Assembly: GCF_020405225.1 (NCBI RefSeq)
Contig: NZ_CP084472.1
Coordinates: forward strand, 124,001-188,000
Reading direction: 5' to 3'
DNA: 64,000 nucleotides
From: Natrinema sp. DC36
GTDB taxonomy: Archaea; Halobacteriota; Halobacteria; Halobacteriales; Natrialbaceae
This document shows positions 27,393 to 36,445 of this stretch, one piece after another. The translations under genes and the position numbers were made by a program. Numbering within the stretch: position 1 is the first letter of the stretch; each line of letters begins with the position of its first letter. The notes under the pieces were generated by a model. The model was not told the DNA's origin. It searched no databases and saw nothing but the letters and a program-made list of their open reading frames with translations.

Positions 27393-29364
27393 CTCGCTGT
27401 CGGAACTGCGGCCGCTGCGACTCGACACGCTCGCGGCGATCGCTGGGTTCCTGTTCGCAGCGCTGTTGTTCCCGCTCCGATTCCTCACGTCGCAGCTGTA
27501 CATCAATACCGTTCCGCTGGTACTCGGAACCGCGTGTGCGCTGTATCTCCTCTCCCTGTACCAGCAGCGGGACGAGTCGCAGACGTTCCCGACCCTCCCG
27601 TCCGCGGTGACGATGGCACTCCCGAGCGTCGTACTGGTCGGACTCGCCGCGCTCGTGACGCTCACAGTCGTCCAGGGGGTACGGACGCCGCTCTTCTTCG
27701 GACTGGCGGGTGTCGTCGGGACCCTCGTTATCGGCCAGATCCTCTTCGCGAACGATCGCGACCTCCACCCCGGACTGCTGGTGTTTCAGATCATCTGCTT
27801 CGCGTTCGTCTTCCGGTTTACCGCACTGTACGCGACGCCGGGATACGTCGGGATCGACATCTGGACGCATCAAGGGCTCGTCGACGCTCTTCTCAGGGAA
27901 GAATCACTGAGCGGGATCTCTCACGACAAACACTACGGATCGCCGTTCTACCACCTGCTGGTGGCCGCCTCGTCACTGCTGTACGACGTTCCGGTTCGCG
28001 CTGCGCTGTATCTCTCCATCGGGATCGTGATGCCCCTGGCAGCCCTGCTCGTCTACTCGACGACGAACCTGCTCGTTCCGGTGCGGTGGGCGGTGCTGGC
28101 GACGGCGCTCTACGCGTTCTCGAGTCACGTCGCGAGGTGGGGAATGCACATCATCCCGACGAGTCTGGGTCTGGTCTTCTTCCTCGGGATGCTGTACGCA
28201 CTGATCCGGGTGATGCGGATCGAGTACACGATTCGGGACTTTTCTCTCCTCCTCCTGATGAGCGTCGCCGTCATCCTCACGCACCAGGTGTCGACGTTCA
28301 TCATGCTCGTGTTGCTACTCGCGGCGTTCCTCGCGCAGGTGGTGTTCGTGATCGGTCCGCTGGGGCTGACGCGGCTCGATACGAGCGTCTTCCGGACGAA
28401 GAAACCGGTCAACCTCGTCGGCCTCGTCGTCTTCAATCTGGGGCTGACGATCTTCGTCTGGTCGCTCACGCCGTACGGACAGGGGTCGTTCCTGGCCACG
28501 GTGCTGAGCTACTTCTCGGAGACGCTCGAGGAGAGCGCCGGCTTCCTCAATATCGCGAGCGCGTCCTCGTCCGACGGCGGCGAGGCGGGGGCCGAGGCTG
28601 CACCGTCGCTGATCGACCAGGTCGTTCCCTACGTTGACGCGCTCGGCTTCTTGTTCCTGCTTGGAGCGACGTTCGTCGGCTGTCTGTACGTCGTCCACAG
28701 GAGACGCGCTGAACAGTCGGTGTTCACCCTCCTGCTTGCGGCGGCGTTCATGCTCGTGTTCGTCCTCGGATTGCCGATGTTCGGCATCCGGAACTTCATC
28801 CCGACGCGCTGGTTCGCGTTCCTCTACGCGCCGATGGCCATCCTCGGTGCGATCGGACTGCAGACGCTTCGGGGGAGCCTGACGCCGGCACTCGCCGTCA
28901 CCGTGTTGATCGTGTTCTCGCTCGTCTTTCCCGGCGCGATGGTCCTCGCTCCCGGGAGCAACGCCGACAACCCGGTGTTTTCGGATCACCACGAGCGCCT
29001 CGCGTACGACGAGACGGAACTCGCCGCGGCGCAGGCGATCGGCGAACTGACCGGCTCACCGGACGGTGACGAGATCCGTAGGGATCAGCAGCTCCACACC
29101 GATCATCCCTATCAGACGCTGATCAGTCGGACCGGCGCGTATCAGTCAACGACGACCGCGACGGTTCCTGACGGCGGCGCAACGAATCACAGCTACACGG
29201 TCTATCGAACGGAGCAATCGACCGACGCGGTGTTCTTCCCGGACGCCAACGGGAACGCGGAGATAATGAATCCCTCTCGAGAGCAAATCTGCCGTCCGGA
29301 TCAGGGGACGGTCTACACGAACGGTGACGTAACGTTCTGTACGCCCTCCCCGGCCGGGAACTGA
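27382..29364 (+). CDS. Large multi-pass membrane protein of the glycan operon
   Basis: 660-residue integral membrane protein with about a dozen hydrophobic segments (for example LAAIAGFLFAALLFPLRFLT, LLLLMSVAVILTHQVSTFI) and an ending of about 120 soluble residues. The ATG at 27382 gives a membrane-protein N-terminus and overlaps the GT4 gene by 11 bases; the longer frame back to 27088 is a shadow of the GT4 gene. An extracytoplasmic region near residue 175-190 (YVGIDIWTHQGLVDALLREE) follows early helices, a layout seen in GT-C-type transferases and O-antigen-polymerase-like proteins. No catalytic motif is certain, so polymerase, GT-C transferase or transporter roles are all open. Confidence 0.7.
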   Translation: MRFSSLSELRPLRLDTLAAIAGFLFAALLFPLRFLTSQLYINTVPLVLGTACALYLLSLYQQRDESQTFPTLPSAVTMALPSVVLVGLAALVTLTVVQGVRTPLFFGLAGVVGTLVIGQILFANDRDLHPGLLVFQIICFAFVFRFTALYATPGYVGIDIWTHQGLVDALLREESLSGISHDKHYGSPFYHLLVAASSLLYDVPVRAALYLSIGIVMPLAALLVYSTTNLLVPVRWAVLATALYAFSSHVARWGMHIIPTSLGLVFFLGMLYALIRVMRIEYTIRDFSLLLLMSVAVILTHQVSTFIMLVLLLAAFLAQVVFVIGPLGLTRLDTSVFRTKKPVNLVGLVVFNLGLTIFVWSLTPYGQGSFLATVLSYFSETLEESAGFLNIASASSSDGGEAGAEAAPSLIDQVVPYVDALGFLFLLGATFVGCLYVVHRRRAEQSVFTLLLAAAFMLVFVLGLPMFGIRNFIPTRWFAFLYAPMAILGAIGLQTLRGSLTPALAVTVLIVFSLVFPGAMVLAPGSNADNPVFSDHHERLAYDETELAAAQAIGELTGSPDGDEIRRDQQLHTDHPYQTLISRTGAYQSTTTATVPDGGATNHSYTVYRTEQSTDAVFFPDANGNAEIMNPSREQICRPDQGTVYTNGDVTFCTPSPAGN

Positions 29365-29775
29365 TCACCGCTCTCGTCGGCGGTTCCATTCGTCTGCGTT
29401 CGAATCATTGACGCAGATCAGACGACGAATCCAATCAGCTGCTTCTTTCGGTTGCGTCTCGCCGATCTCAGAACGGTCAGTACTATTTTTCGATCAGCCC
29501 GCGTATTTCATCCGCATCGTCTCGAGGCCGAGAAGCGCTACGCTGTTGCGGCCAATGTGTCGACCAGCAGTGCTCTCGAGCGAACACGTAGCGGCACAAC
29601 TGTGACCCGTGGTCACGGCTGACGGTTCAGGTACTTGCCCGTCGTTCGCCCGGTCGACTAACGGATAACGCGGCTAAGAGAACAGCTGCAGTAGCGAACG
29701 CAGCGTCTCGAGAACGAACACTGTCGAATATGTCGTGGCTCGCTCGAGACTGTTCCGACGCCGCTCGATTGCCGC
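29365..29775. other. Intergenic region, nothing recognised
   Basis: 411 bases between two converging genes. No credible reading frame, RNA gene or repeat was seen. Confidence 0.4.
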
Positions 29776-30354
29776 TCACTGCCGTCTTTGGGCGTGCAAC
29801 CCTCGCCAGACGTCAGCAGCGACCGGCGCACCGTCGAACAGCCAGAGCACCAGGACGGCGAGACCGAGCAGCGACTGGAAGACGATCTGCGGCGTCAGTC
29901 CGCCGGCGACGATCGCGTTCACGTACCGGATGAAGTAGCGGGCGAAATGATCGATGAAACCGCCCTGCGTGGCCGGTGGCGGTGATTTGATTGGCCAGAG
30001 AACGATCCGCAGGTCGACTGGTCGTCCCCTGAGTACGCGGTTGAGCAGATCGGCAACCGGGTGCGAGAGATGTGCGAACGCGAAAGCACCCGCGAGGATT
30101 CGGTTTCCTCGACGAGCGGCCACTACATACGCTGCAAGAATGATGAACGGCGCGGCAAAAATCGAGTGTCCGACAGCGTATCCGGTGTCTATGACTCCGA
30201 ACGTCCAGGCGAGCGGCTTGTCGAGCAGATCCGGAAACTGTGAGCCGACAGCGACGGCGATCGTTTCCTGGGCCGAGGGTGATGTCCGGGAGAGCACGTT
30301 CCTGGCCAGCGAGTACAGGACGTACGCGAACGCGAGATGCTCCCACGGCCACAT
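29776..30354 (-). CDS. Membrane-bound metal-dependent hydrolase-like protein (DUF457/YdjM type)
   Basis: 192-residue membrane protein. Histidines and acids typical of the DUF457 family appear at the ends of helices: WEHLAFAYVLYSLARN at the N-terminus, VGSQFPDLLDKPLAW, VGHSIFAAPFIILAA and AFAHLSHPVADLLNRVLRG. These E/H/D clusters suggest a metal site at the membrane, like phosphatases or hydrolases of the LexA-inducible YdjM group, but no activity is established. The gene directly follows the DUF1616 gene (start one base beyond its stop), so the two are probably one operon. Confidence 0.75.
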   Translation of the reverse strand: MWPWEHLAFAYVLYSLARNVLSRTSPSAQETIAVAVGSQFPDLLDKPLAWTFGVIDTGYAVGHSIFAAPFIILAAYVVAARRGNRILAGAFAFAHLSHPVADLLNRVLRGRPVDLRIVLWPIKSPPPATQGGFIDHFARYFIRYVNAIVAGGLTPQIVFQSLLGLAVLVLWLFDGAPVAADVWRGLHAQRRQ

Positions 30355-31344
30355 CTATGAGACCTCGATCGGCAAGTGAAGTTTGCGATAGGCGTTCTCA
30401 GCCGTCGGCTCCGCCGGTGGCTCGCCCTCGTAAAGCAATAGGGTCAGCCGAAGATCGTTCCCTCGCATCGTCGGCGTGATCTCGAGGGGCTGCTGGTGAG
30501 AGTCACCATCGGCGACTGTTGCATTTTTCCTGTCCATCTCGACCGACTCGTTGACGGTCACGGTCTCACCGTCGGAACTCACCCGCTGGAGCAGTACCAC
30601 GGTCGTGTACCGCTGCTCTTCGTGTTCCTGATTCGTGATCGTCGCCTGCAGTTCCTGGCTCTCTCCCGCGGTATACGTCGAGTCGTAGATCGTTTCGGTG
30701 TCGCCGGTAACGTTGTCCGTTTCCACGGAAATCTCCGTATATCCATCGTGCTGTGGTGGGTTCGCGAGGGCGAACCCAGCGCTCGCGAGCAAGAGGCCGA
30801 CTCCGATCACGATGGCGATGTTGTACGGGCGAACGTCGATTCGCCCATACGGGCTTGGTCGTCCTCGGGTAAAGAACGGGGATATCGACGAAACCGCGGG
30901 AACGAACCGTCTATCGGGCGGACAGCGGTAGCGAGATCCGATCGCGAGAAGTGCCAGGACGACGGTGACTACTGCAAGCCCGGAGAGTACCGGTTCAAGC
31001 GTCAAACCCCTAGGGGTCAAGCTTGAAAAAAGGGTGATCGCGGGAACGAGTGCAACGCTAAAGACAACTGATAGGATGGTTCGTTCGATCGTCTGGAGTC
31101 CGCCACTGACTAACAGCGGATTGCCGAGGCCAGTTTTTTCCTGATCGAAGGAGCGATAGTCGTCGTTAGGTTTGTCCGGAAAGAGGGCAGAGACGAGTGC
31201 ATACCCCGGAAGAAAGAGAATAAGTGGAATCGATAACGCGATTCGTATCGCTCCGGATACTCCCGAAAGAATACCGAGCGTGAGGGCGCCAGTGACTGCG
31301 ATGACGACTGCCAGATCGAGATACCACAAGTGGTTGTCGCTCAT
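30355..31344 (-). CDS. DUF1616 membrane protein
   Basis: 329 aa. Two pairs of hydrophobic helices at 9-50 (LAVVIAVTGALTLGIL; IPLILFLPGYALVSALF) and 90-160 are followed by a fifth near 198-218 and a C-terminal beta-rich extracellular domain with Asn-X-Thr sites (NVTGD, NATVAD). The LPGY motif after the second helix is characteristic of DUF1616. Family members often lie in archaeal S-layer glycosylation or polysaccharide regions, although no function is known. A TATA-like box lies at about 31368-31380 in the AT-rich divergent region. Confidence 0.8.
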   Translation of the reverse strand: MSDNHLWYLDLAVVIAVTGALTLGILSGVSGAIRIALSIPLILFLPGYALVSALFPDKPNDDYRSFDQEKTGLGNPLLVSGGLQTIERTILSVVFSVALVPAITLFSSLTPRGLTLEPVLSGLAVVTVVLALLAIGSRYRCPPDRRFVPAVSSISPFFTRGRPSPYGRIDVRPYNIAIVIGVGLLLASAGFALANPPQHDGYTEISVETDNVTGDTETIYDSTYTAGESQELQATITNQEHEEQRYTTVVLLQRVSSDGETVTVNESVEMDRKNATVADGDSHQQPLEITPTMRGNDLRLTLLLYEGEPPAEPTAENAYRKLHLPIEVS

Positions 31345-31721
31345 TGTCCCATCACGAGGGGACGGTGGCGGTTTATTATCGCCAATATAAGCCCGATATA
31401 ACGGCCGGTCTGACGGTCGTCTGACGCTGAGTTATAACGATCCCGACACCGAATCTACTCCGTTTTCGTGCTCTGATGCTTGAGCGCTATAGGACCGTGA
31501 ACGATCTGAAAATCTGGATAATCCGCGTAGAGTATCTTCTCGAAATAAATGCCCTACCCCCTATCCAAATCGCTCTATTTAGGCCATCTACCCGGCTATA
31601 TGGGCGTATAAAAACAACTAAAAGGTAAATCGGCAGTTGTGAAATCACGTAAATCAAGTAATTCTCAGATACACGATTTCTATCCTTTATTACCCTCTCC
31701 TGAATAGGGTTGATTGTCGAA
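31345..31721. promoter_or_regulatory. AT-rich divergent promoter region
   Basis: 377 bases, clearly richer in A+T than the genes. CGATAATAAAC (read on the minus strand, about 31368-31378) sits about 27 bases upstream of the DUF1616 start. CCTTTATTACC (31684-31694) sits about 30 bases upstream of the DUF7344 start at 31722. Both fit leaderless transcripts. Confidence 0.5.
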
Positions 31722-32333
31722 ATGAACGCGAAACATATCAGCTCCGAAGAGAAAGTTGAGAAGGGTGTGACCGATGACGCTCAGGACGAGGCTGACGAAG
31801 CTGATTGTCCCTCCGAGGAGCAGACGTTTTCGAAAGACGATGTCTTTCATCTCCTCCAGAACGAACGGCGTCGGATGGTCCTCCGGTACCTCCGCGGCTC
31901 TGACGGTCCCGTACGCATGCGCGACGTTGCAGAGCAGGTTGCAGCGTGGGAGCACGATACGACCGTCGAAGAGCTCACGTCCACGGAGCGCCAGCGCGTC
32001 TACATCCCGCTCTATCAGTCGCATCTCTCGAAGCTCGACGAGGCTGGCCTGATCGACTACCAGCAAAACCGCGGTATCGTCGAGCGAAAGCCCCTCGCCG
32101 ATCGCGTCGACAAATACCTCGAGCTGGATTCGACCGACGAATCGGTCGACGAGACGGGCCCTGAGAGCCCGGAGTGGGATGACTACTATATCGGTGCAAC
32201 GGTGCTCTCCTATGCGATCCTCCTCGGTGCAGTGATCGAGCTGCCGTTTACCTCGTTCCTCTCGGGGATCGGCCTGAGCGCACTCATCCTGTCGCTCTTT
32301 ACGGTGCTTACGATCAGTCGGCTCGTCAACTAA
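31722..32333 (+). CDS. DUF7344 winged-helix regulator with C-terminal membrane helices
   Basis: 203 residues. The acidic N-terminus is followed by the winged helix DVFHLLQNERRRMVLRYLRG at about 36-55, VRMRDVAEQVAAWEHDTTVE and YIPLYQSHLSKLDEAGLIDY. Two hydrophobic C-terminal segments follow (YIGATVLSYAILLGAVIEL and SALILSLFTVLTI). The whole layout is shared with the protein at 2619-3287. The ATG at 31722 is better placed relative to the TATA box than the TTG at 31710. It is probably a membrane-attached transcription factor of the glycan region; no target is known. Confidence 0.75.
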   Translation: MNAKHISSEEKVEKGVTDDAQDEADEADCPSEEQTFSKDDVFHLLQNERRRMVLRYLRGSDGPVRMRDVAEQVAAWEHDTTVEELTSTERQRVYIPLYQSHLSKLDEAGLIDYQQNRGIVERKPLADRVDKYLELDSTDESVDETGPESPEWDDYYIGATVLSYAILLGAVIELPFTSFLSGIGLSALILSLFTVLTISRLVN

Positions 32334-32400
32334 CGACGATTAGTGAACTGTTCTCGCTACAGCGTGACCGATACAGGAACGGGACTCGTCGGTTTTGCCG

Positions 32401-32886
32401 TTACGAAATGAGAACAAACGCCGAGACGAACACGATGAGCACGAGCAATAACCCGACCGAGATCGCTGCAAGCCTCGCTCGTGAGAAGGACCGGCTCTCA
32501 CCTGATTGATCCGTCGACCGCTCGATCAACCCCTGTGTTTCGTCGAACTCGATGGCACCCTTCGCGTCGAGTGCCGGTAGGCGGTTCTGATGCAGTCGTT
32601 CGTGGATAGTCGCCCACGTTTCGATCGATGGGCGAGCCGGTTCGATCAGCGTATCGGTAACTTCGTCGACGGTCACCGGGGTGCTCATCTCGTCGAGGAC
32701 GGCGACGAGGGCAGCGTCGGATTCCGGAATGAAGTCCCTGATACGGGTGTCGATCGTACCGTCCCCCGAGAAATCGCTTCCGGGAGCGTAGACCATCGTC
32801 ACTCCGGAAAGCGCATCGGAATCCTCGGACTGCTCTTCGGCGGAATCTGCCGACGAAGAGCGCAACCAAGACGGCGTCAGACGCAT
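32401..32886 (-). CDS. DUF7344-like protein with one C-terminal membrane helix
   Basis: 161 residues, a divergent member of the same family as the genes at 2619 and 31722. The wing region TIHERLHQNRLPALDAKGAI aligns with their [11 protein letters not shown] and SHLSKLDEAGL segments. The usual NERRR helix is replaced by SDAALVAVLDEMS. The C-terminus is a single transmembrane helix (LAAISVGLLLVLIVFVSAFV). A good TATA box (CTTATATACC on the minus strand, about 32909-32918) lies about 27 bases upstream of the ATG, which supports the start. It converges on the previous DUF7344 gene with a 67-bp gap. Confidence 0.65.
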   Translation of the reverse strand: MRLTPSWLRSSSADSAEEQSEDSDALSGVTMVYAPGSDFSGDGTIDTRIRDFIPESDAALVAVLDEMSTPVTVDEVTDTLIEPARPSIETWATIHERLHQNRLPALDAKGAIEFDETQGLIERSTDQSGESRSFSRARLAAISVGLLLVLIVFVSAFVLIS

Positions 32887-33040
32887 ATTGCGCGCTAAAA
32901 CACCGCGGTATATAAGGGTTCTTACGGTTTAGCGCTCGTGAACGGAATAAAGGGGTGTTAGTGCGTTTTCAAAGGTGATAATGATTATTGGAGTCGAAAT
33001 CTAGCTACTCCCGTACACCCGTCGGGACGAGTAGAACGTG

Positions 33041-34744
33041 TTACGCGACTAGTGGATCCGGTGGCCGGAGCCACGGGACCAGTTGCTCTTGTAACTCAGA
33101 CCTGCACTCAAGCCACCCGCGGAGGTCAGTGAGCCTGAGCTTGTGTCTGGCCGGCAGGCCGTGGACGTGCTCGAGGTCGCCCAGTAGCCGTCGATCGAAG
33201 TCGTGGCGTTCGAAGAGCGTCTTCCGGTCCGGCCAGGGCGGTTCGAACGACGAGAGAAACGGCGTCTTCCGGCGAAGGAACCCTTCGACCTCGTTGAGTA
33301 GCGTCGCATCGTACGGTCGATCGGGCGGTCTGTGTCGCAGGATATCGTCGTCGACCTGCTCGCACGCGCGGAGGAATGTTTCCGTCGTTCGGAGTTCCGG
33401 CGGCGTCCGGAGATGCCAGTCGATCAGTTCGCGATCCGTCGCCAGAAACGACGTCACGAAGTGATCGGAAAGGTGATTGTGAAACGGGATCGACGGCTGG
33501 TTCGCGATGCCACAACAGGACAGCGCGTTCTGTACTTGGTCCGCGCGCCATCGTTTCGAGTCGAATTCGTCGGCGATAGCCGCCCTGACGAACGCGTCCG
33601 GATCGACGTCGAAGGACGTTCGGTCGGCCAACTGGAGGCTGGCGTCGCGGCTGTACCCGAACTTCTCGAGGAACACTTCGACGGGGTCGGGATCGGACTC
33701 GAGTCCGCCGGTCGGGATGCGCTTGTCGAGGACGTCGACGGTCTTCGAGGCGGTGAAATGGCCCCGGAAGAACGTGTCACAGAGGAGGCCGTGATACATC
33801 GTATCGACTCCGATCTCGTCCGTATAGCCGGCGTGGTGGATGTGCAACGATTCCTTGATCCCCTGTGAGTACGGGATCTTCGACTCGTCCGGCAGGAGAT
33901 ACCGCTCGTCCGGGGGGAAGGCGGTGTGACTCGTGCCATACTGAGCGGCGAGCGATCTCGCGGCGCGGACCTCCTGTGCGTCCAGTGAGCCGACCGTGTA
34001 ACTGCAGTCGATATTATTGACCTGTGAGAGGACGATCCGCGAGTCGTAGCCCGCCGAGAGGAGAATTCCCTTTTGTCCGGGCAGCGACGACCGCCGTTTG
34101 ATCGCCCGTTCGAGGCGATCGGCGAGCTCGGCGACGACGTCGAATTCCGAAGACGATTGTGGATCGTAGACGAACCGTTCGAACGAGTCGACCGACGCGG
34201 GCTCGAGTCGGCTGTCGATCGGCAGTCGGTGGAGTCCCGTAACGGCCGTCTTCTCGCCGAGCGTCACCCCCAGGTGCAGGTACTCGAGGATTCCGTTCCG
34301 ATGCAGCGTCGGGTCCGTCATCGTGCGTGCGACTTCGGCGGAATCTGTTCCGAAGACGCGAGTTCCGGACTCGTCGGTGTAAAAGCACTCTCGAGACCGA
34401 ATCGGATCCGTCGCGACGAACGCCTCATCGCTCGCTTCGGTGTCGATCACGGCCAGATATGAGCCGTTGAGACGCTCTAGTGCGTCGACCCCTTCCGACT
34501 CGTAGTGCTCGAGGAGCCAGCGAGCGGTGTTGGGCTCGTCGTCGGGAACGTACGCCTCCCCCCAGATGAGACAGTAGCCGTCGTCGCGAGTGTACGTCGC
34601 GCTCCAGCCGGGCGTCCCGAGATCAGAATCCCTGATTCCGACCGTGACGGTCGATCCGGTGAGTACTTCGTCGAAGTCCTCACTGGATCTGAACCGTTCG
34701 AACGCATCAATACCGCCGAATACACCGAAGAGTTCCCTGTTCAT
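33041..34744 (-). CDS. Asparagine-synthase-like protein without the glutaminase cysteine
   Basis: 567 aa in the AsnB fold. An N-terminal glutaminase-like domain (1 to about 190) contains RWLLEHYESEGVDALERLNG. A C-terminal ATP-pyrophosphatase domain has LLSAGYDSRIVLS at 228-240, a variant of the usual SGGxDS loop. The protein starts MNRELFGVFG, so the catalytic Cys2 of class II amidotransferases is absent and glutamine hydrolysis is unlikely. AsnB-like paralogues in polysaccharide loci are thought to amidate sugar acids or use free ammonia; that would fit the uronate-forming dehydrogenase in this cluster, but it is inference. It is transcribed divergently from the deacetylase gene at 34966. 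Confidence 0.8.
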   Translation of the reverse strand: MNRELFGVFGGIDAFERFRSSEDFDEVLTGSTVTVGIRDSDLGTPGWSATYTRDDGYCLIWGEAYVPDDEPNTARWLLEHYESEGVDALERLNGSYLAVIDTEASDEAFVATDPIRSRECFYTDESGTRVFGTDSAEVARTMTDPTLHRNGILEYLHLGVTLGEKTAVTGLHRLPIDSRLEPASVDSFERFVYDPQSSSEFDVVAELADRLERAIKRRSSLPGQKGILLSAGYDSRIVLSQVNNIDCSYTVGSLDAQEVRAARSLAAQYGTSHTAFPPDERYLLPDESKIPYSQGIKESLHIHHAGYTDEIGVDTMYHGLLCDTFFRGHFTASKTVDVLDKRIPTGGLESDPDPVEVFLEKFGYSRDASLQLADRTSFDVDPDAFVRAAIADEFDSKRWRADQVQNALSCCGIANQPSIPFHNHLSDHFVTSFLATDRELIDWHLRTPPELRTTETFLRACEQVDDDILRHRPPDRPYDATLLNEVEGFLRRKTPFLSSFEPPWPDRKTLFERHDFDRRLLGDLEHVHGLPARHKLRLTDLRGWLECRSELQEQLVPWLRPPDPLVA

Positions 34745-34965
34745 CGTCGAAGACCACCGCGTAGATGACGTCCGATCGGAGCGTGGAATACGCTCGCCCC
34801 CACCCCACGTACGGACGCCTTCGTGGTCTTCTCTTTGCGGGAGTTCTCAATAACTATGCGACTATTAAGTACTGAAACGGCCGTTGAGCGCCGATGCGAG
34901 CGGCCCCCGATCCCGACTATTAGATCTATAATAATAGGATTGCTGGCAGTACCATCGGATCGCTA

Positions 34966-36291
34966 ATGTCACGGAAACGCGCGACACGACGACGGTTCCT
35001 CGCACTATCGGGTGCAGCCGGTCTCACCGGGATGGCGGGCTGTGCAGAGCAGATCAGGTCTGCGACCGGTACGGGGAACGGGGACTCATCGGACGACACG
35101 ACGGACGATTCGGACAGCTCGGTACCAGGGTTGGCTGACGGCGTTCCGCCGCTCGAAACGGAATTCAACAGCAGGGAACGGCTTCGCCAACCCGGTAAAT
35201 CGTTCGACAATTTCAGCGATCTCGAGCCTTGGACCGTCGAGCAGGGATCGGGCGAAGCGGACACGGACGTCGTCTTCGACGGCGAGCAGAGCTTCAAGCT
35301 CCAGTCGAACGGCAGCGAGAACGTCGTTGCCCAGCGAAGTCTCGGGGGCGAGGACATGACGGGGACGGACCTGTCCTTCGCCATTCGGACGACGACCCCA
35401 GAGAGCATCACGGTCAACCTGCGTCTCGTCGATCGGTTCGGGAGCTCGAAAGTGTACTCGCTCCGCGAAATTACGTACCGTTCGCCCGACGTCGGCTGGT
35501 TCCGGGCGAGCCCCGGGGTCTTCAAGCAGAGCGAGTACGAACCCGACCTCGATAACCTCGATCGGCTCGAGATCCAGCTGCTTCACTCCATGCCGGAGGC
35601 CGAGGTCTGGATCGACGACCTGCGCACGCACGAGACGCCCGATCAGGGGTACGTCATGCTGAGCTGGGACGACGGGATGCTCGACTACTACGAAACGGCC
35701 GCGCCGCTCCACGACGAGTACGGGTTCCAGACGGTGCAGGCACCGGTTCCGCGGTGGGTCGAACAGGGCGAAGACGGAACCATGTCGCGCTCGGAGCTCA
35801 TAGAGCGCCAGGAGGCGGGCGATCAGATCGTCGTCCACGGGACGCACGATCCGATGGCTGAAACCGACGAATCGAAAATCGAAGGCAGACTCAAGGCGGA
35901 CAAGCAGTGGTACATCGACAACGGGTTCGAAGGGGCGAACTACATCGTCTACCCGCACAACAGCTACGACAAGGCGAGCCTCAAGCAGACCGCCAAATAC
36001 CACTACTGCGGCGGCTTCAATCAGGCCGGCAACGTCAACACGACGAACGTCTACGGCTTCGATCCGCTCGCGTTACCGCGGACGATCGGGCACGACCTCG
36101 AAATCTCGAAACGGTGCGTCGATCTCGCCGCAGCGCACAACCAGTGTACGATCCTGAACTTCCACACCTTCGAAGCCGACAACACGATGCCAGAGGGTGA
36201 CTACGAGACGTTACTCGAGCACATCGATAGCTCCGATGTCGAGGTTATTACCTTCGACGATCTCTGGAAGATGCGGACGAGCAACCTCTGA
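34966..36291 (+). CDS. Polysaccharide deacetylase-like Tat lipoprotein
   Basis: 441 residues. A Tat signal with RRR at 8-10 and a lipobox Cys26 are followed by an acidic linker and a carbohydrate-binding-like beta domain (about 65-220, ending VWIDDLRTHE). A NodB-like domain runs from 228 to the end. It retains WDDG at 234-237, VVHGTHD with His291 and His294, and a late NFHTF motif, so a metal-dependent deacetylase is plausible outside the cell. Typical substrates are N- or O-acetylated glycans. A TATA-like stretch CTATAATAATAGG lies about 28-40 bases upstream. It belongs to the glycan region and has a degenerate paralogue at 39115. Confidence 0.8.
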   Translation: MSRKRATRRRFLALSGAAGLTGMAGCAEQIRSATGTGNGDSSDDTTDDSDSSVPGLADGVPPLETEFNSRERLRQPGKSFDNFSDLEPWTVEQGSGEADTDVVFDGEQSFKLQSNGSENVVAQRSLGGEDMTGTDLSFAIRTTTPESITVNLRLVDRFGSSKVYSLREITYRSPDVGWFRASPGVFKQSEYEPDLDNLDRLEIQLLHSMPEAEVWIDDLRTHETPDQGYVMLSWDDGMLDYYETAAPLHDEYGFQTVQAPVPRWVEQGEDGTMSRSELIERQEAGDQIVVHGTHDPMAETDESKIEGRLKADKQWYIDNGFEGANYIVYPHNSYDKASLKQTAKYHYCGGFNQAGNVNTTNVYGFDPLALPRTIGHDLEISKRCVDLAAAHNQCTILNFHTFEADNTMPEGDYETLLEHIDSSDVEVITFDDLWKMRTSNL

Positions 36292-36445
36292 TCGGCGACG
36301 GTCGGCTCACCCGCTCGGTGCGTGCGGACTACTTCTCGAAACGGTCGGTGTCCCGTAGAAACTGCCGCTGTTCACGAGCCGGAAGCGACGGTGCTCCGGC
36401 CGTGGCTGCCGTCGTGGTCGCGCGGTTGGCCCGACACTCAGCGGA

